A model generated the notes under the pieces. It saw only the letters and a list, made by a program, of their open reading frames with translations. It was not told where the DNA came from and did no database searches. Positions 9,030 through 9,959 of a DNA stretch of 9,959 nt are shown in pieces (the first letter of the stretch is position 1; every line of letters starts with the position of its first letter). Origin of the DNA: Gammaproteobacteria bacterium (GTDB lineage Bacteria > Pseudomonadota > Gammaproteobacteria > J044). The stretch spans positions 1 to 9,959 of the forward strand of contig JALWNJ010000384.1 of NCBI GenBank assembly GCA_026995955.1, written 5' to 3'. Made by a program: the position numbers and the translations under genes.

Positions 9030-9917
9030 TCAGCGCCCTCCCGCGCCCGGCAGGGCCTCGATGGTGCGCTGCAGCTCGTCACCGGCCTGCTGCAGCTGCA
9101 GGTCCTCGCGCAGCACCTCGGGGCCGCTGCGGGCGCGCTTGCCGCTGGCCGGCAATACCACCAGCACCACGCGCCGGTTGCGCCGGCGCCCTTCGGGCGT
9201 GCTGTTGTCGGCCACGGGCCGGTATTCGCCGTAGCCGATGGCGGCCATCTTCTCCGGGTCGAGCCCGTAGCGGCTCAGCAGCCGCACCACACTGGCCGCG
9301 CGCGCGGCCGACAGCTCCCAGTTGGAGGGATAGACCGGGTTGTGGATCGGCACATTGTCGGTGAAGCCCTCGACATGAATGCGGTTGGGGAAGGGCTTGA
9401 GCACCTCGGCGATGCGCTTGAGCACCGGCACCGCCGCGGGCGAGATGCGCGCGCTGCCGCTGGGGAACAGCAGGCTGCTCTTGATCTCTACCTCCAGCCA
9501 CAGCTTGTTGCGACGGACATCGACCAGATCGTCCTTGATCTGCGGCAGCAGCGTCTGCTGCAGCTCGTCGGCCATGGTATCGACCACCTGCGCGGCGTGT
9601 TCCAGCACCTGCCGATCGGGCAAGAGGGCGTCGGCCTCGGTCGGCTTCTCCTGCAGGTCCATCGGCTCGGTTCGGGCCTCGGTGCCCGGCTCGCCGATCT
9701 GGATCGGTTGCAGGGCACGGTTCTCCTCCTCGAAACCCTTCTCGCTCTTGAAGGCCGCCTCAATGGTATCGGACAGGACGCGGTACTTGCCCTCGTTGAT
9801 CGAGGAGACGGCATACATGACCACGAAGAAGGCGAACAGCAGGGTGATGAAGTCGGCATAGGAGACCAGCCAGCGCTCATGGTTCTCGTGTCCTTCCCGT
9901 CGCTTCCTCCGCCCCAC
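9030..9917 (-). CDS. motD: Flagellar motor stator protein MotD (MotB family)
   Basis: A MotB-type stator subunit of 295 residues; with MotC it forms a proton channel and anchors to peptidoglycan. A basic N-terminus is followed by NHERWLVSYADFITLLFAFF and VVMYAVSS, one membrane helix at about 16-39. Asp22 is the proton-carrying aspartate equivalent to E. coli MotB Asp32. A periplasmic linker leads to an OmpA-like peptidoglycan-binding domain at about 140-260, with HVEGFTDNVPIHNP, NWELSAARAASVVRLL, GYGEYRPVADNSTPEGR and RRNRRV. The start is set at GTG 9917, not GTG 9935, because GGAGGAGG lies just upstream and the resulting MGRRKR-type N-terminus resembles MotD of Pseudomonas as I remember it. 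The neighbouring ParC gene starts one base after the stop. MotD rather than MotB is chosen from the context with parC and parP. Confidence 0.9.
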   Translation of the reverse strand: MGRRKRREGHENHERWLVSYADFITLLFAFFVVMYAVSSINEGKYRVLSDTIEAAFKSEKGFEEENRALQPIQIGEPGTEARTEPMDLQEKPTEADALLPDRQVLEHAAQVVDTMADELQQTLLPQIKDDLVDVRRNKLWLEVEIKSSLLFPSGSARISPAAVPVLKRIAEVLKPFPNRIHVEGFTDNVPIHNPVYPSNWELSAARAASVVRLLSRYGLDPEKMAAIGYGEYRPVADNSTPEGRRRNRRVVLVVLPASGKRARSGPEVLREDLQLQQAGDELQRTIEALPGAGGR

Positions 9918-9940
9918 CGCGCCTCCTCCGGGCACGTAGC

Positions 9941-9959
9941 CTAGCCGCCCGCAGTCGAT
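9941..9959 (-). CDS. Possible 3' end of motC (last five codons and stop)
   Basis: At the right edge one minus-strand frame ends in TAG at 9943-9941 after codons for STAGG. A MotC stator gene normally precedes motD directly, and a stop here would leave 23 bases holding the motD Shine-Dalgarno sequence. Too little sequence is present to recognise the protein; the call rests on gene order alone. Confidence 0.3.

Overview
This is a GC-rich window from what looks like a polarly flagellated gammaproteobacterium. I cannot name the genus; Chromatiales or Ectothiorhodospiraceae-like bacteria, or Pseudomonas relatives, would fit. The evidence is MnmA, HflD and GlnRS of gammaproteobacterial type and a motD-parC-parP-cheW-DUF2802 gene order known from polar chemotaxis loci. 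Coding density is very high. No mobile element, CRISPR array, rRNA or tRNA was seen, and no stretch of more than about 160 bases lacks a gene.

Right-hand block (minus strand, 9959 down to 6339) is a motility and chemotaxis run. It contains a few codons that may be the end of motC, then motD (stator), parC (ParA-like ATPase), parP (CheW-like polar adaptor), cheW, an overlooked 57-residue ORF, and a DUF2802 membrane protein. A near-consensus sigma-54 promoter lies just after the parP stop, and a terminator-like hairpin lies between it and cheW. MotC/MotD make the torque unit, ParC/ParP place chemoreceptor arrays at the pole, and CheW links receptors to CheA.

Middle block (plus strand, 4399-6313) has three genes joined by two ATGA stop/start overlaps: a FliK-like protein, a stand-alone FlhB C-terminal domain protein without the self-cleavage motif, and a 102-residue protein with a cysteine cluster. 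The first two resemble the flagellar export length-control pair. The third is unassigned. This block meets the DUF2802 gene tail to tail with a 25-base gap.

Left-hand block (minus strand, 4242 down to 1) is a tRNA-centred run: mnmA, hflD, gltX and glnS, the last cut by the window edge. MnmA thiolates the wobble uridine of tRNA-Glu, tRNA-Gln and tRNA-Lys; GltX and GlnS charge the first two of these tRNAs.

Most of the window is recognisable. The least explained items are the three-gene flagellar module with its cysteine-cluster protein, the 57-residue ORF, and the promoter/hairpin arrangement before cheW.
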